The position numbers and the translations under genes were made by a program. A DNA stretch of 64,000 nucleotides from Acidobacteriaceae bacterium (GTDB lineage Bacteria; Acidobacteriota; Terriglobia; Terriglobales; Acidobacteriaceae): contig PLGG01000032.1 of assembly GCA_003138515.1 (NCBI GenBank), forward strand, positions 1 to 64,000, in the 5' to 3' direction. Positions 44,807-52,848 of this stretch are shown here, piece after piece; the first letter of the stretch is position 1; every line of letters begins with the position of its first letter. The notes under the pieces are model-generated. The model made no database searches, was not told where the DNA came from, and worked only from the letters and a program-made list of their open reading frames with translations.

Positions 44807-46981
44807 ATGCATTCTTACAGGACGGGTGTGAGTAGTGGGGAGCGGAGTGCACAGGGCAATGAACGCAAAGGAACGACGCAGGTAGATGCGGTGAGGAAAA
44901 GCGGCGAGCGGTTGCGCGCCTTTACTGTTGTGCTGCTGACCTTGGCGGCGACGATGCCGGCGGGTTACGGGCAAGCGACGGGCGCAGGCTCGAAGGGGCC
45001 TGACAAGGCAGCTTCGGCGCTGCCGTCGGCGCCGGTGCCTGTGGCGACACAGCCGTACCCGCTGCGCGAATCGAGCCGCGATTATTCCAAGCCGTTCGGG
45101 AGTTGGCTTCGCAATCCGATCGGCGTTTACGTGCCGACGAACATTCCCAAGTCGAGCTTTGAGAATTCCGTGCGGCTTTCGGACCTGGTGAAAGACGGCA
45201 AGATTTACCTGAGCCTGTCGGACGCGATCGCGCTGGCGATCGAGAACAACTACGACATTGCGATTGCGCGCTACAACCTGGATATCGCGGACACGGACAT
45301 TCTGCGAGCCAAGTCCGGCGCGCCGATTCTCTTCGGAGCACCGTCGGGGCTGGTGACAGGAACGCTGGGCGGCTCGACTTCGACATTGTCGACGGGCGGG
45401 GGCCCCGGCGGAACGACGGTAGGTTCTGGCGGCGCGGGTTCCGGCGCAAGTGGATTGTCGGAGACAACGAACGGAGCGGGACCCTATCCGGAGAATCTCG
45501 ATCCGAACGTTTCGGCGACGGTCGAGTTCGATCGCGACCACCAGCCTTCGACGAACTTCTTCACCGGCGGCACCAGCTCGACGAACCAATACAATTTTTC
45601 GTTCAACCAGGGCTTTGTGACTGGCACGAATCTGCAAATCGGCTTCAACAACGAATACGCCACCACCAGCAACTCGATTGCGGAGTTGAGCCCAGAGCTG
45701 TACTCGACTTTCAAGGCACAGCTGACGCAACACCTGCTGCAGGGGGCGGGAATCTGGGTAAACAAGCGCTTGATTTATCAGGCGATCAACGATCGGCGCA
45801 TCACGGACTCCTCATTCCGGCAGCAGATTCTTTACACCGTAAACCAGGTGGAATCAATTTACTGGGGGCTGGTGCAGGCCTACGAGGACGTGCAGGCCAA
45901 AGAGCGGGCCCTGGACCAAAGCAACCAACTGCTGACCGACAACAAAAAGCAACTTGAAATCGGCACGATGGCGCCGCTGGATGTGGTGAACGCGGAATCG
46001 ACGGTGGCCACCGACCAGCAATCGTTGATCAGCGCGCAGAGCGCACTGAACTACCAGCAGCAGGTCATCAAGCAGGCCATTGCGCGCAATCTCAACGATC
46101 CGGCGCTTTCGGCTGCGCCCGTCGTTCCAACCGATCGCGTAACCCTTGATGCGATTCCGGAAGAGAGCCAGCCGGTAGAGGCGCTCGTGCAGGAGGCGTT
46201 CCAGCAGCGGCCGGAGCTGGAGCAGGCGGTGCTGACCCTGAAGAACGACGAGATCACGCTGAGGGGCGCGCGCAATGCGCTGCTGCCGACATTCGACGTG
46301 TTTGGTTACTACTACGGGCAGGGAATCGGCGGCTCGATTAGCCCGAATTGCGGCGTGTCGGGGTTTTATCCGCCGAGCGTTTGCGACCAGGCACCGACAG
46401 GCTATGGGACCACTTTCCAACACTCGTTAAACAACTCCGCCCCGGACAAGGGTATGGGCTTCAATCTGACAATTCCGATTCGCAACCGCGAAGCACAATC
46501 GGTGCAGGAGCGGTCGATGATGGAATACCGGCAGGCGGAGCTGCGGCTGGAGCAACTCCACACCGAGATTCGCATGCAGGTGGTGAACTCGATGTACGCG
46601 CTGGCCAATGACCGCGCTCAGGTGAAGGCGGCGGAAGCGGCACGCGATTACAACCAGCAAAGCCTGGAGGCAGAGCAGAAGAAGCTGCACCTGGGCGCAT
46701 CGACGACGGCGAGTGTACTGCAGCAGGAGCGCAACCGGGCGATGGCGGAGGACAATTTGATTGCCGCGCACGCCGCCTACGCAAAGGACCGCTCAGGGCT
46801 TTACCAAACGCTGGCTTCGACGCTGCAGCATTACGGCATCAACCTGACGGAGGCCGCGTCAGGGACCGTGACGACGACGCCGGTGGTTCCGGGTGTGGAA
46901 GCAGCGACACCGGGGAACGAGCCGACGATGACTCCGCCGTTGACGCAGGAACAGCCGGCAGCGCCGCCGCCGGCGCAATAG
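44807..46981 (+). CDS. TolC-family outer-membrane efflux protein
   Basis: A 724-residue exporter. Signal sequence near residues 35-60 (FTVVLLTLAATMPAGYG), a Gly/Ser-rich insertion around 185-220 (STLSTGGGPGGTTVGSGGAG), then the two OEP repeats of long coiled helices: LSLSDAIALAIENNYDIAIA, QQILYTVNQVESIYWGLVQA and later LRLEQLHTEIRMQVVNSMYA, EQKKLHLGASTTASVLQQER. TolC proteins trimerise to form the exit duct for RND/MFS pumps; none is adjacent. ATG 44807 follows GAGAGGAAAT, which decides the start. Longer than usual (about 450-500 residues) because of insertions and a Pro/Thr tail. Confidence 0.88.
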   Translation: MHSYRTGVSSGERSAQGNERKGTTQVDAVRKSGERLRAFTVVLLTLAATMPAGYGQATGAGSKGPDKAASALPSAPVPVATQPYPLRESSRDYSKPFGSWLRNPIGVYVPTNIPKSSFENSVRLSDLVKDGKIYLSLSDAIALAIENNYDIAIARYNLDIADTDILRAKSGAPILFGAPSGLVTGTLGGSTSTLSTGGGPGGTTVGSGGAGSGASGLSETTNGAGPYPENLDPNVSATVEFDRDHQPSTNFFTGGTSSTNQYNFSFNQGFVTGTNLQIGFNNEYATTSNSIAELSPELYSTFKAQLTQHLLQGAGIWVNKRLIYQAINDRRITDSSFRQQILYTVNQVESIYWGLVQAYEDVQAKERALDQSNQLLTDNKKQLEIGTMAPLDVVNAESTVATDQQSLISAQSALNYQQQVIKQAIARNLNDPALSAAPVVPTDRVTLDAIPEESQPVEALVQEAFQQRPELEQAVLTLKNDEITLRGARNALLPTFDVFGYYYGQGIGGSISPNCGVSGFYPPSVCDQAPTGYGTTFQHSLNNSAPDKGMGFNLTIPIRNREAQSVQERSMMEYRQAELRLEQLHTEIRMQVVNSMYALANDRAQVKAAEAARDYNQQSLEAEQKKLHLGASTTASVLQQERNRAMAEDNLIAAHAAYAKDRSGLYQTLASTLQHYGINLTEAASGTVTTTPVVPGVEAATPGNEPTMTPPLTQEQPAAPPPAQ

Positions 46982-47005
46982 TTGGCGAGTCGATTCGCAG
47001 ATGAG

Positions 47006-47040
47006 ATGGCCCGGCGAAGTGCCGGGCCATTTCTTTTCTT
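47006..47040 (+). terminator. rho-independent terminator of the TolC-like gene
   Basis: ATGGCCCGGC (47006-47015), loop GAAGT, GCCGGGCCAT (47021-47030), then TTCTTTTCTT. Ten perfect pairs. Confidence 0.92.
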
Positions 47041-47069
47041 GTAGGCGTTGTCGCGGAAGATATTCAGCG

Positions 47070-48371
47070 CTAGCGCTCGGCGACTTGATCCAGCAAATCG
47101 AAAAATTCAGGGAAGCTAATGGCGGCGGAGTCCGCGCCGTGGATGAGAGTGTCGCCGGTGGCGCGGAGGGCGGCGACGCTGAAGGCCATGGCGATGCGGT
47201 GATCGCCGCCGGAATCGATTTGAGCGCCGTGGAGGGATTGGCCGCCGGGTACGTCGAGGCCGTCGTCGAACTCGGCGACTTCCGCTCCCATGGCACGGAG
47301 ATTTTTTGCGACGAGAGCGATGCGGTCGGATTCTTTAACGCGCAGCTCGCGCGCGCCACGGATGCGAATGCCGCCGCTGGTGAAGGGCGCGATGGCGGCG
47401 AGGACGGGCAGCTCGTCAATGAGTTGGGCGGCGAGTGCGCCGCTGACTTCAGTCGAGCCAAGGCCCTCGGGCGGCGCGGAAATCTGTACGGCGCCGACCA
47501 ACTCGGCGTGCTTTTCTTCGATGTTGAGGACGGCGACGTGCGCGCCGAGTGCGGTGAGGACGTCCAGCAGTCCGGCGCGCGTTGGATTGAGGCCGATGGA
47601 GTCGAGGACGAGGCTGGAGCCGGGGAAGAGGGCAGCGGCACAGAGGAAAAATGAAGCGGAAGAAAGATCGCCGGGGACGGCGGCGTCGATGGCGTGCAGC
47701 GATTGCGGACCGGTGATGGAGACTGAATCCGATGTGCGCGTGAGCGTGGCCCCAAAAGCGCGGAGGGCGAGCTCGCTGTGGTCGCGGGTGCGTGTTTCTT
47801 CGCGGACGATTGTGATTCCGGCAGTTTGAAGCCCGGCAAAGAGGACGCAGCTTTTAACTTGTGCGCTGGGAACCGGTGTGGTGTAGTCGATGGCACGGAG
47901 TGGGCCGCCGTCGATCATGAGCGGCGCGTGGCCGTCGGTAAGTGTGAGGCGCGCGCCCATGGCCTCGAGGGGTTTGCGGATGCGCTCCATGGGACGGCGC
48001 GAGAGCGAGGTGTCGCCGACGAGAGTGAATCGGCCGGTCTGTGGCGCCAGAAGACCGGAGATCATGCGCATGGTCGAGCCGGAGTTGCCGCAGTCGAGGG
48101 GATGAGTTGGAGGAGTGACGCGGCCGGCGACGCCGGTGACCTCGACGGATCCGGGGCCCGAGCGATTCACCTTTGCGCCGAGGTCCGCCATGCAGACAAG
48201 GGTGGAAGCGCAGTCGGCTCCGGTGGAGAAGTTGGTGAAGCGCGATGTGCCATCGGCGAAAGCGCCAAGCATGGCGTAGCGGTGGCTGATGCCTTTGCAG
48301 CCGGGCAGGCGGAGGCTGCCGATGATGTTGCGAGCGGGACGGACGAGGCGTTCGTGGACGGCGGTGGACAA
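47070..48371 (-). CDS. aroA: 3-phosphoshikimate 1-carboxyvinyltransferase (EPSP synthase)
   Basis: A 433-residue EPSP synthase joining shikimate 3-phosphate and PEP in aromatic amino-acid synthesis. Most active-site motifs are intact: CGNSGSTMRM, SLSRRPMERI, VPSAQVKSC, KESDRI, GDHRIAM. The N-terminal S3P loop reads LPGCKGISHR where the family has PGDKS or PGSKS: the Lys is kept but the preceding Asp/Ser is Cys and the following Ser is Gly. The start is TTG 48371 with GGAG 6 nt upstream. Convergent with the TolC-like gene. Confidence 0.94.
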   Translation of the reverse strand: MSTAVHERLVRPARNIIGSLRLPGCKGISHRYAMLGAFADGTSRFTNFSTGADCASTLVCMADLGAKVNRSGPGSVEVTGVAGRVTPPTHPLDCGNSGSTMRMISGLLAPQTGRFTLVGDTSLSRRPMERIRKPLEAMGARLTLTDGHAPLMIDGGPLRAIDYTTPVPSAQVKSCVLFAGLQTAGITIVREETRTRDHSELALRAFGATLTRTSDSVSITGPQSLHAIDAAVPGDLSSASFFLCAAALFPGSSLVLDSIGLNPTRAGLLDVLTALGAHVAVLNIEEKHAELVGAVQISAPPEGLGSTEVSGALAAQLIDELPVLAAIAPFTSGGIRIRGARELRVKESDRIALVAKNLRAMGAEVAEFDDGLDVPGGQSLHGAQIDSGGDHRIAMAFSVAALRATGDTLIHGADSAAISFPEFFDLLDQVAER

Positions 48372-48494
48372 TGGGGCTCCGGAAAGATCTATTCAAGTCT
48401 AAACAACTCAGGCGAATTCCGAGCTCCGGTCGTCGTTCACCGCAATTGATGCGCCCCGATTATCCTTAATTGATGCCAACTGCTGGTAAGTGAA

Positions 48495-48968
48495 ATGACG
48501 AAAGATCCTCTTTGGTACGAGCTTAGAAATCTGGTTTTTTGCAAGGAGTTTGCGCGAGCTGAGGGACTACTCGCGGCAGATCCTTGCCTCTTCGATCTTT
48601 GCAACAGCATCGGAGAAACCGTTTTGCATTTTCTCGCTGTTGAAAACGATATAGAGGGCGTGGCCTGGCTTCACGCACGCGGGTTCAGCCTCAATACGAA
48701 GAACAGATTCGGTGAGCCGATGGTGTTTGAGGTAGCCATGCTTGGCCGCAAGGAGTTACTGCTATGGCTGTCCCAGGATGGCGCAGACCTTTTCGCGTTG
48801 GATGCCAAGGAGCGAAACATCCTGGATTATTTGCGCAAGAATAAAGATGAAAAGCGTAAGCGTAAGCGTAAGCGTAAGAGTAAGAGTAAGAGTAAGAGTG
48901 AAGAGATAGTGCAGTTCCTGGTGAGGAATATTCCGGGCCTTACCCAAATTGGCGCGTCTGAGAAATGA
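48495..48968 (+). CDS. ankyrin-repeat protein with a hexanucleotide tract
   Basis: A 157-residue protein. Ankyrin-like repeats are visible (NSIGETVLHFLAVENDIEGV, RFGEPMVFEVAMLGRKELLL, DAKERNILDYLRKNKDE). An eight-copy in-frame hexamer tract then encodes a KRKRKRKSKSKSKS run, and a short C terminus follows (EEIVQFLVRNIPGLTQIG). Function is unknown; ankyrin units bind proteins, and the basic run could bind nucleic acid or act as a linker. The start at 48495 has only a weak GGTAAG upstream. Confidence 0.7.
   Translation: MTKDPLWYELRNLVFCKEFARAEGLLAADPCLFDLCNSIGETVLHFLAVENDIEGVAWLHARGFSLNTKNRFGEPMVFEVAMLGRKELLLWLSQDGADLFALDAKERNILDYLRKNKDEKRKRKRKRKSKSKSKSEEIVQFLVRNIPGLTQIGASEK
48852..48899. repeat. 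hexanucleotide tract, 4x AAGCGT + 4x AAGAGT
   Basis: Eight 6-bp units inside the ankyrin gene. Because the unit is a multiple of three, copy-number change would alter length without shifting frame. Confidence 0.95.
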
Positions 48969-48995
48969 CGTTGTTGTGGCGCGCGACGTTGGTGT

Positions 48996-50825
48996 TTACC
49001 TTACGCGGAGCACGATGATGGTTTCGTCGTCGAAGCGGTCTTTGCTGCCCTGAAAACGGGAGACATCGGCGAGGATAGCGTCGGCGATTTCCTGGGCGGG
49101 GAGATCGCGGCTGGAGCAGAGAAGTCCTGCGAGGCGGTCTTCGCCGTACATCTCTTCCTTCTCGTTTTCGGCGTCGAGGATTCCATCGGAGACAAAGATG
49201 ATGACGTCGCCGGGCTGGGTGGCGACGCACAATTCCTCATAGGTGACGTTGGGAAACATTCCAATGGGAAAGCCCTCGGCGCGGACCGGGAGCGACTGGC
49301 CGGCGCGGCAGAAGACGGGCTGGACTGCTCCGGAGTTGGCGACCTGGAGGGTTTGGTTTTCGTCGTTCCAGAGGCAGAAGAGCATGGTGACGTACTGCGA
49401 CTCGAGCTTGCGCTCCTGAAGAGCGTCGTTGAGGAGAGCGAGCATGGCGGCCGGGTCAGGCTTATTCGTCGTCGCTGCGTGCATGATGCCGCTGACGAGC
49501 GCGGCGAAGAGCGCGGCGGGCGCGGCCTTGCCGCTGACGTCGCCGAGAACGATGGCGGTGCGGTTGGGGCCGTAGTCGAGGAAGTCGTAGAGATCGCCGC
49601 CGATGGTGCGGGCGGGTAGAAAACGGACAGCCATTTCGGCGTGAGGATGCACGGGCGCTTCGGCAGGGAGCAGGCGAAGCTGCACCTCGCGGGCCATGGC
49701 GATGTCTTTCTCAAGCTGGCGTTCCTGGCGATGGACGGCCTGAAAGAGGCGTGCATTCTCGATGGCGGTGGCGATCTGCGAGGCCAGGGTGGTCAACATG
49801 CGCTCATGTTCTTCATTGAAGAAGTTGGGACGTGTGTGTTCGAGATCGAGCACGCCGATGACGCGGCCTTTGTAGAAGAGCGGGACGATAAGCTCCGAGC
49901 GGGTTTCTGGGTTCATGGGCAGGTAGCGCGGATCTTCGTTGACATCGGGGACGTTGATGGGACGCCACTCGCGGACCGCCGCGCCGACGATGCCGCTCGA
50001 GATGGGAACGCGGCGGATGGGCGCGTGAACGTAGCCGAAGCGCCAGGCGTAGCGCGTGACCAGCGTCTCGCCTTTTTCATCGAGCAGCATGATGGTGAAC
50101 ATCTGGTAGTCGATGAGGCGGCGCAGGAGTTGGCCAACGCGCTCAAGGAGAGGATCGAGCTCCAGGATGGAGGCGAGCTCAATGGCAATTTCATTGAGGA
50201 CTTCGAGGGTCTGCGCCTGGCGGGAGACGCGGGCGTAGAGGCGGGCGTTCTCAATGGATTGCGCGATGCGCGAGGCGGTCATGGTGAGCACGTGCAAGTG
50301 CTCAGGACGGAAGAAATTCGCCTGCTCGCTTTCTAGATCCATGACGCCGATGAGGCGGTTCTTGGCGATGAGGGGGACGGCTAATTCAGAGCGCACGTCG
50401 GGATTGGCAGCGATGTAGAAGTCGGCGGTGGAGACGTCGTTAAGGAGGATAGGCTGGCGCGTCAGTGCGACCTGGCCCACGACACCCTTGCCGACAGGAA
50501 CACGGGTGCGCTCGATTTGGGGCGTGTGGCCGATCTGAAAACGCATGCGCAGGTCGTGGGTGCGTTCGTTGAGGAGAAAAATGGCGAAGATGCGATAAGG
50601 GATGAGAGAGCGGACCAGCTCGGATGTGCGGGCGAGGAGGGTTTGCAGGTCGAGCGTGGTGTTGAGCGCATCGGTGAGACGCATCAGGTAGGCGACGTCG
50701 GCCGGCTCGATGCGGGCGTTGATGGGGTCGAGGTACGCGGGCGAGTCAGAGGACGCCGGAGTTTCGGCGGGGCGGTAGTCGCCTTCGAAGTCGTGAGCCG
50801 GCGGAGATGGAGGAGTGTCGGACAT
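48996..50825 (-). CDS. GAF-GAF-SpoIIE (PP2C-type) protein phosphatase
   Basis: A 609-residue signalling phosphatase. Two GAF sensor domains are visible, the first around residues 55-205 (GKGVVGQVALTRQPILLNDV, LAVPLIAKNRLIGVMDLESE) and the second around 225-375 (SSGIVGAAVREWRPINVPDV, LIVPLFYKGRVIGVLDLEHT). A linker helix leads into a SpoIIE domain from about 375 (AREVQLRLLP, GGDLYDFLDY, VLGDVSGKAAPAALF, FVSDGILDAEN, DDETIIVLRVR) with the metal-binding Asp residues. It probably dephosphorylates an anti-sigma antagonist in a partner-switching pathway; no partner gene is adjacent. Confidence 0.92.
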   Translation of the reverse strand: MSDTPPSPPAHDFEGDYRPAETPASSDSPAYLDPINARIEPADVAYLMRLTDALNTTLDLQTLLARTSELVRSLIPYRIFAIFLLNERTHDLRMRFQIGHTPQIERTRVPVGKGVVGQVALTRQPILLNDVSTADFYIAANPDVRSELAVPLIAKNRLIGVMDLESEQANFFRPEHLHVLTMTASRIAQSIENARLYARVSRQAQTLEVLNEIAIELASILELDPLLERVGQLLRRLIDYQMFTIMLLDEKGETLVTRYAWRFGYVHAPIRRVPISSGIVGAAVREWRPINVPDVNEDPRYLPMNPETRSELIVPLFYKGRVIGVLDLEHTRPNFFNEEHERMLTTLASQIATAIENARLFQAVHRQERQLEKDIAMAREVQLRLLPAEAPVHPHAEMAVRFLPARTIGGDLYDFLDYGPNRTAIVLGDVSGKAAPAALFAALVSGIMHAATTNKPDPAAMLALLNDALQERKLESQYVTMLFCLWNDENQTLQVANSGAVQPVFCRAGQSLPVRAEGFPIGMFPNVTYEELCVATQPGDVIIFVSDGILDAENEKEEMYGEDRLAGLLCSSRDLPAQEIADAILADVSRFQGSKDRFDDETIIVLRVR

Positions 50826-50856
50826 TTGGGGTCGAAGGAATGATAGCGCAGAGAAC

Positions 50857-50891
50857 AGCTTCTAGCCTCTAGCTTCTAGCTTCTAGCTCCT
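50857..50891. repeat. five 7-bp repeats (AGCTTCT type)
   Basis: AGCTTCT, AGCCTCT, AGCTTCT, AGCTTCT, AGCTCCT. Contains repeated CTAG, normally rare in bacterial DNA. Confidence 0.85.
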
Positions 50892-51038
50892 AGCTTTAAC
50901 TCAACGTCAGCCTGAGATGAAAAGTGCAGCGGACTCCGGCGGAAAATCGGTTCTCGACCGCTTTGGCGGCGCTAACCTCGTCGAATTCGATTGGACGAAG
51001 CCATTGGCCTAGATCCGTTGTAGCCCGAAGCTGACGGC

Positions 51039-51080
51039 GAGAAGCGAGGGGCGAGAAGCTAGGGGCTAGAAGCTAGAAGC
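51039..51080. repeat. six 7-bp repeats before the deoC stop
   Basis: GAGAAGC, GAGGGGC, GAGAAGC, TAGGGGC, TAGAAGC, TAGAAGC. Roughly the reverse complement of the array at 50857, 150 bp away, so the two could pair. Confidence 0.85.
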
Positions 51081-51084
51081 TGTT

Positions 51085-51840
51085 TCATTCCGCTCCGAGT
51101 TCGCGAACGATGGCGACGGAAGCGGAGGAGCCGATGCGGTTGGCTCCGGCTTCAAGCAGTGCGCGGACCTGGGCGACAGTGCGGATGCGGCCGGCAGCCT
51201 TGACGCCGCAGCGTGCGCCGACCACACCGCGCATGAGGGCGACATCGGCGGGGGTGGCGCCTCCCGAGGCAAAGCCGGTGGCGGTGTTGATGAAATCAGC
51301 GCCGGCCTGAATGGCGATCTCAGACGCGCGCAGCTTTTCCTGCATGGTGAGCAGGCAGGTTTCGAGATTGACCTTGAGCACAGCGCCGTGATGATGAGCT
51401 ACTGTGGCGACGGCGTGAATCGCATGGTGGACGGCATCGTGGTTGCCGCTCTTCATCAGGCCGATGGGAAGGACCATCCCAAGCTCACGGGCGCCGAGGC
51501 GGATGAGGGCCGCGGCTTCCTGACGAAGAGTGGAGACCAGCGATGCGCCGAGGGGAAAGCCGATGGTTGCGCCTACGGGAACGCCCGTGCCGGCCAGCAG
51601 CCTGACCGCTGTGGCCGTCCAAACGGGATTGACCACGACGCAGGCGAAACGGTAGCGGGCGGCATCGGCGCAAAGGGTTTCCACCTGAGCGCGGGTGGCG
51701 TCCTGCTTGACGAGCGAGTGATCGATGATGGCGGCGAGGGACTGCCAGTCGGCGAGAGTCTTGGCGGTAAATGCTGCAGAGTCGAAGGTCCCGTTATCAA
51801 AATCCAGATCGGAGTTCGGGACGGCGATGGAGGCAGTCAT
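51085..51840 (-). CDS. deoC: deoxyribose-phosphate aldolase
   Basis: A 251-residue class I aldolase splitting 2-deoxyribose 5-phosphate into glyceraldehyde 3-phosphate and acetaldehyde. Schiff-base Lys region in VLKVNLETCLLT and the second Lys in GVKAAGRIRTVAQVRALLEA; N-terminal IIDHSLVKQDATRAQVETLC fits the DeoC family. The ATG at 51840 is used; an in-frame TTG at 51861 would add 7 residues. AAGGAG lies upstream. Confidence 0.94.
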   Translation of the reverse strand: MTASIAVPNSDLDFDNGTFDSAAFTAKTLADWQSLAAIIDHSLVKQDATRAQVETLCADAARYRFACVVVNPVWTATAVRLLAGTGVPVGATIGFPLGASLVSTLRQEAAALIRLGARELGMVLPIGLMKSGNHDAVHHAIHAVATVAHHHGAVLKVNLETCLLTMQEKLRASEIAIQAGADFINTATGFASGGATPADVALMRGVVGARCGVKAAGRIRTVAQVRALLEAGANRIGSSASVAIVRELGAE

Positions 51841-52008
51841 TGGGGAGAAGCTCCTTGTCAATCGCGGACTCCGTCGGCTCCGCGGTAATCCGTGGTCTCC
51901 GGGAGATGAGTATACGGCGGCGCCGGGGCCAAACCCTAATGAAAGTGGTGCAAATCAGCCGTCAGGTGAAACGACGGTGCAAACGAGCGGGTGACGCGCG
52001 CGAACGAT

Positions 52009-52040
52009 GGTGGCACAAAACCGGGGTGGCACAAAACCGG
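52009..52040. repeat. two tandem 16-bp repeats after hpt
   Basis: GGTGGCACAAAACCGG occurs twice in tandem, with decayed related copies around 51950-51990. Confidence 0.85.
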
Positions 52041-52051
52041 AATTGCGCGGG

Positions 52052-52597
52052 CTACTCGGGCTGTTCAGGCGCCATGATGCAGATGTCGGGCAGATTGCGG
52101 TAGCGCTCGCCGTAGTCCATTCCGTAGCCGATGACGAAGAGGTTGGGAATGGAGAAACCGACGTAATCGGCGTCGATTTTTTCGATGCGCCGGGACGGCT
52201 TGTCGAGCAGCGTGGCGATGCGCAGGGATTTGGGATGCTGCTGCGCGAAGAGCTTGCGTAGATAGGCCAGCGTCAGGCCAGTGTCGAGAATGTCCTCGAC
52301 GATGAGGACGTTTTTGCCCTCGATGGGCTGATCGAGATCCTTGATGACTTTGACAGCGCCGGAGGAGCGCTGGCCGTTGCCGTAGCTGGAGACGGCGACG
52401 AAGTCGAAGGTGGCGTCGGCCTGGATGGCGCGGGAAAGATCGACGAGAAAGAAGGCAGCGCCCTTGAGCACGCCGATCATGACCAGCTTTTCACCGTTGA
52501 GGTCACGGGTGATTTGCGCGCCCATTTCGGCAACGCGTTCGGCGATCTGATGGCGGGAATAAAGAACGTCAAGGCCTTGGTAAGTCATAGTTGCCAT
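52052..52597 (-). CDS. hpt: hypoxanthine phosphoribosyltransferase
   Basis: A 181-residue purine-salvage enzyme forming IMP/GMP from hypoxanthine/guanine and PRPP. PRPP motif VLIVEDILDTGLTLAYL, VLKGAAFFLVDLSR near the N terminus, and the C-terminal DYVGFSIPNLFVIGYGMDYG are diagnostic. ATG 52597 is chosen; ATG 52588 (MTYQGLDVL) is an alternative. Minus-strand GATACT ends 6 nt before 52597, close to the leaderless pattern of the window. Confidence 0.95.
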   Translation of the reverse strand: MATMTYQGLDVLYSRHQIAERVAEMGAQITRDLNGEKLVMIGVLKGAAFFLVDLSRAIQADATFDFVAVSSYGNGQRSSGAVKVIKDLDQPIEGKNVLIVEDILDTGLTLAYLRKLFAQQHPKSLRIATLLDKPSRRIEKIDADYVGFSIPNLFVIGYGMDYGERYRNLPDICIMAPEQPE

Positions 52598-52848
52598 GCA
52601 CACAGTATCGCGCGAATTGCGATTCTGATCACCTGTGTAAATCGCGGCCAGAAATCTGAATCGCTTTCTGAATGGGGCTCCTGCGCGCACCATACCCCTA
52701 AGGCAAAACTGACGATGCTAACATCGGCCCATGTTCAAATTGGCTGGATGATGGCGCGAGCGCGATTGGCGCCGGAATTGAGGCCTTCGCACGTCCATCC
52801 TTGAGGAGTGATGAAAGGGGCGAACACCTGAACGTCACTGCAATGCGG

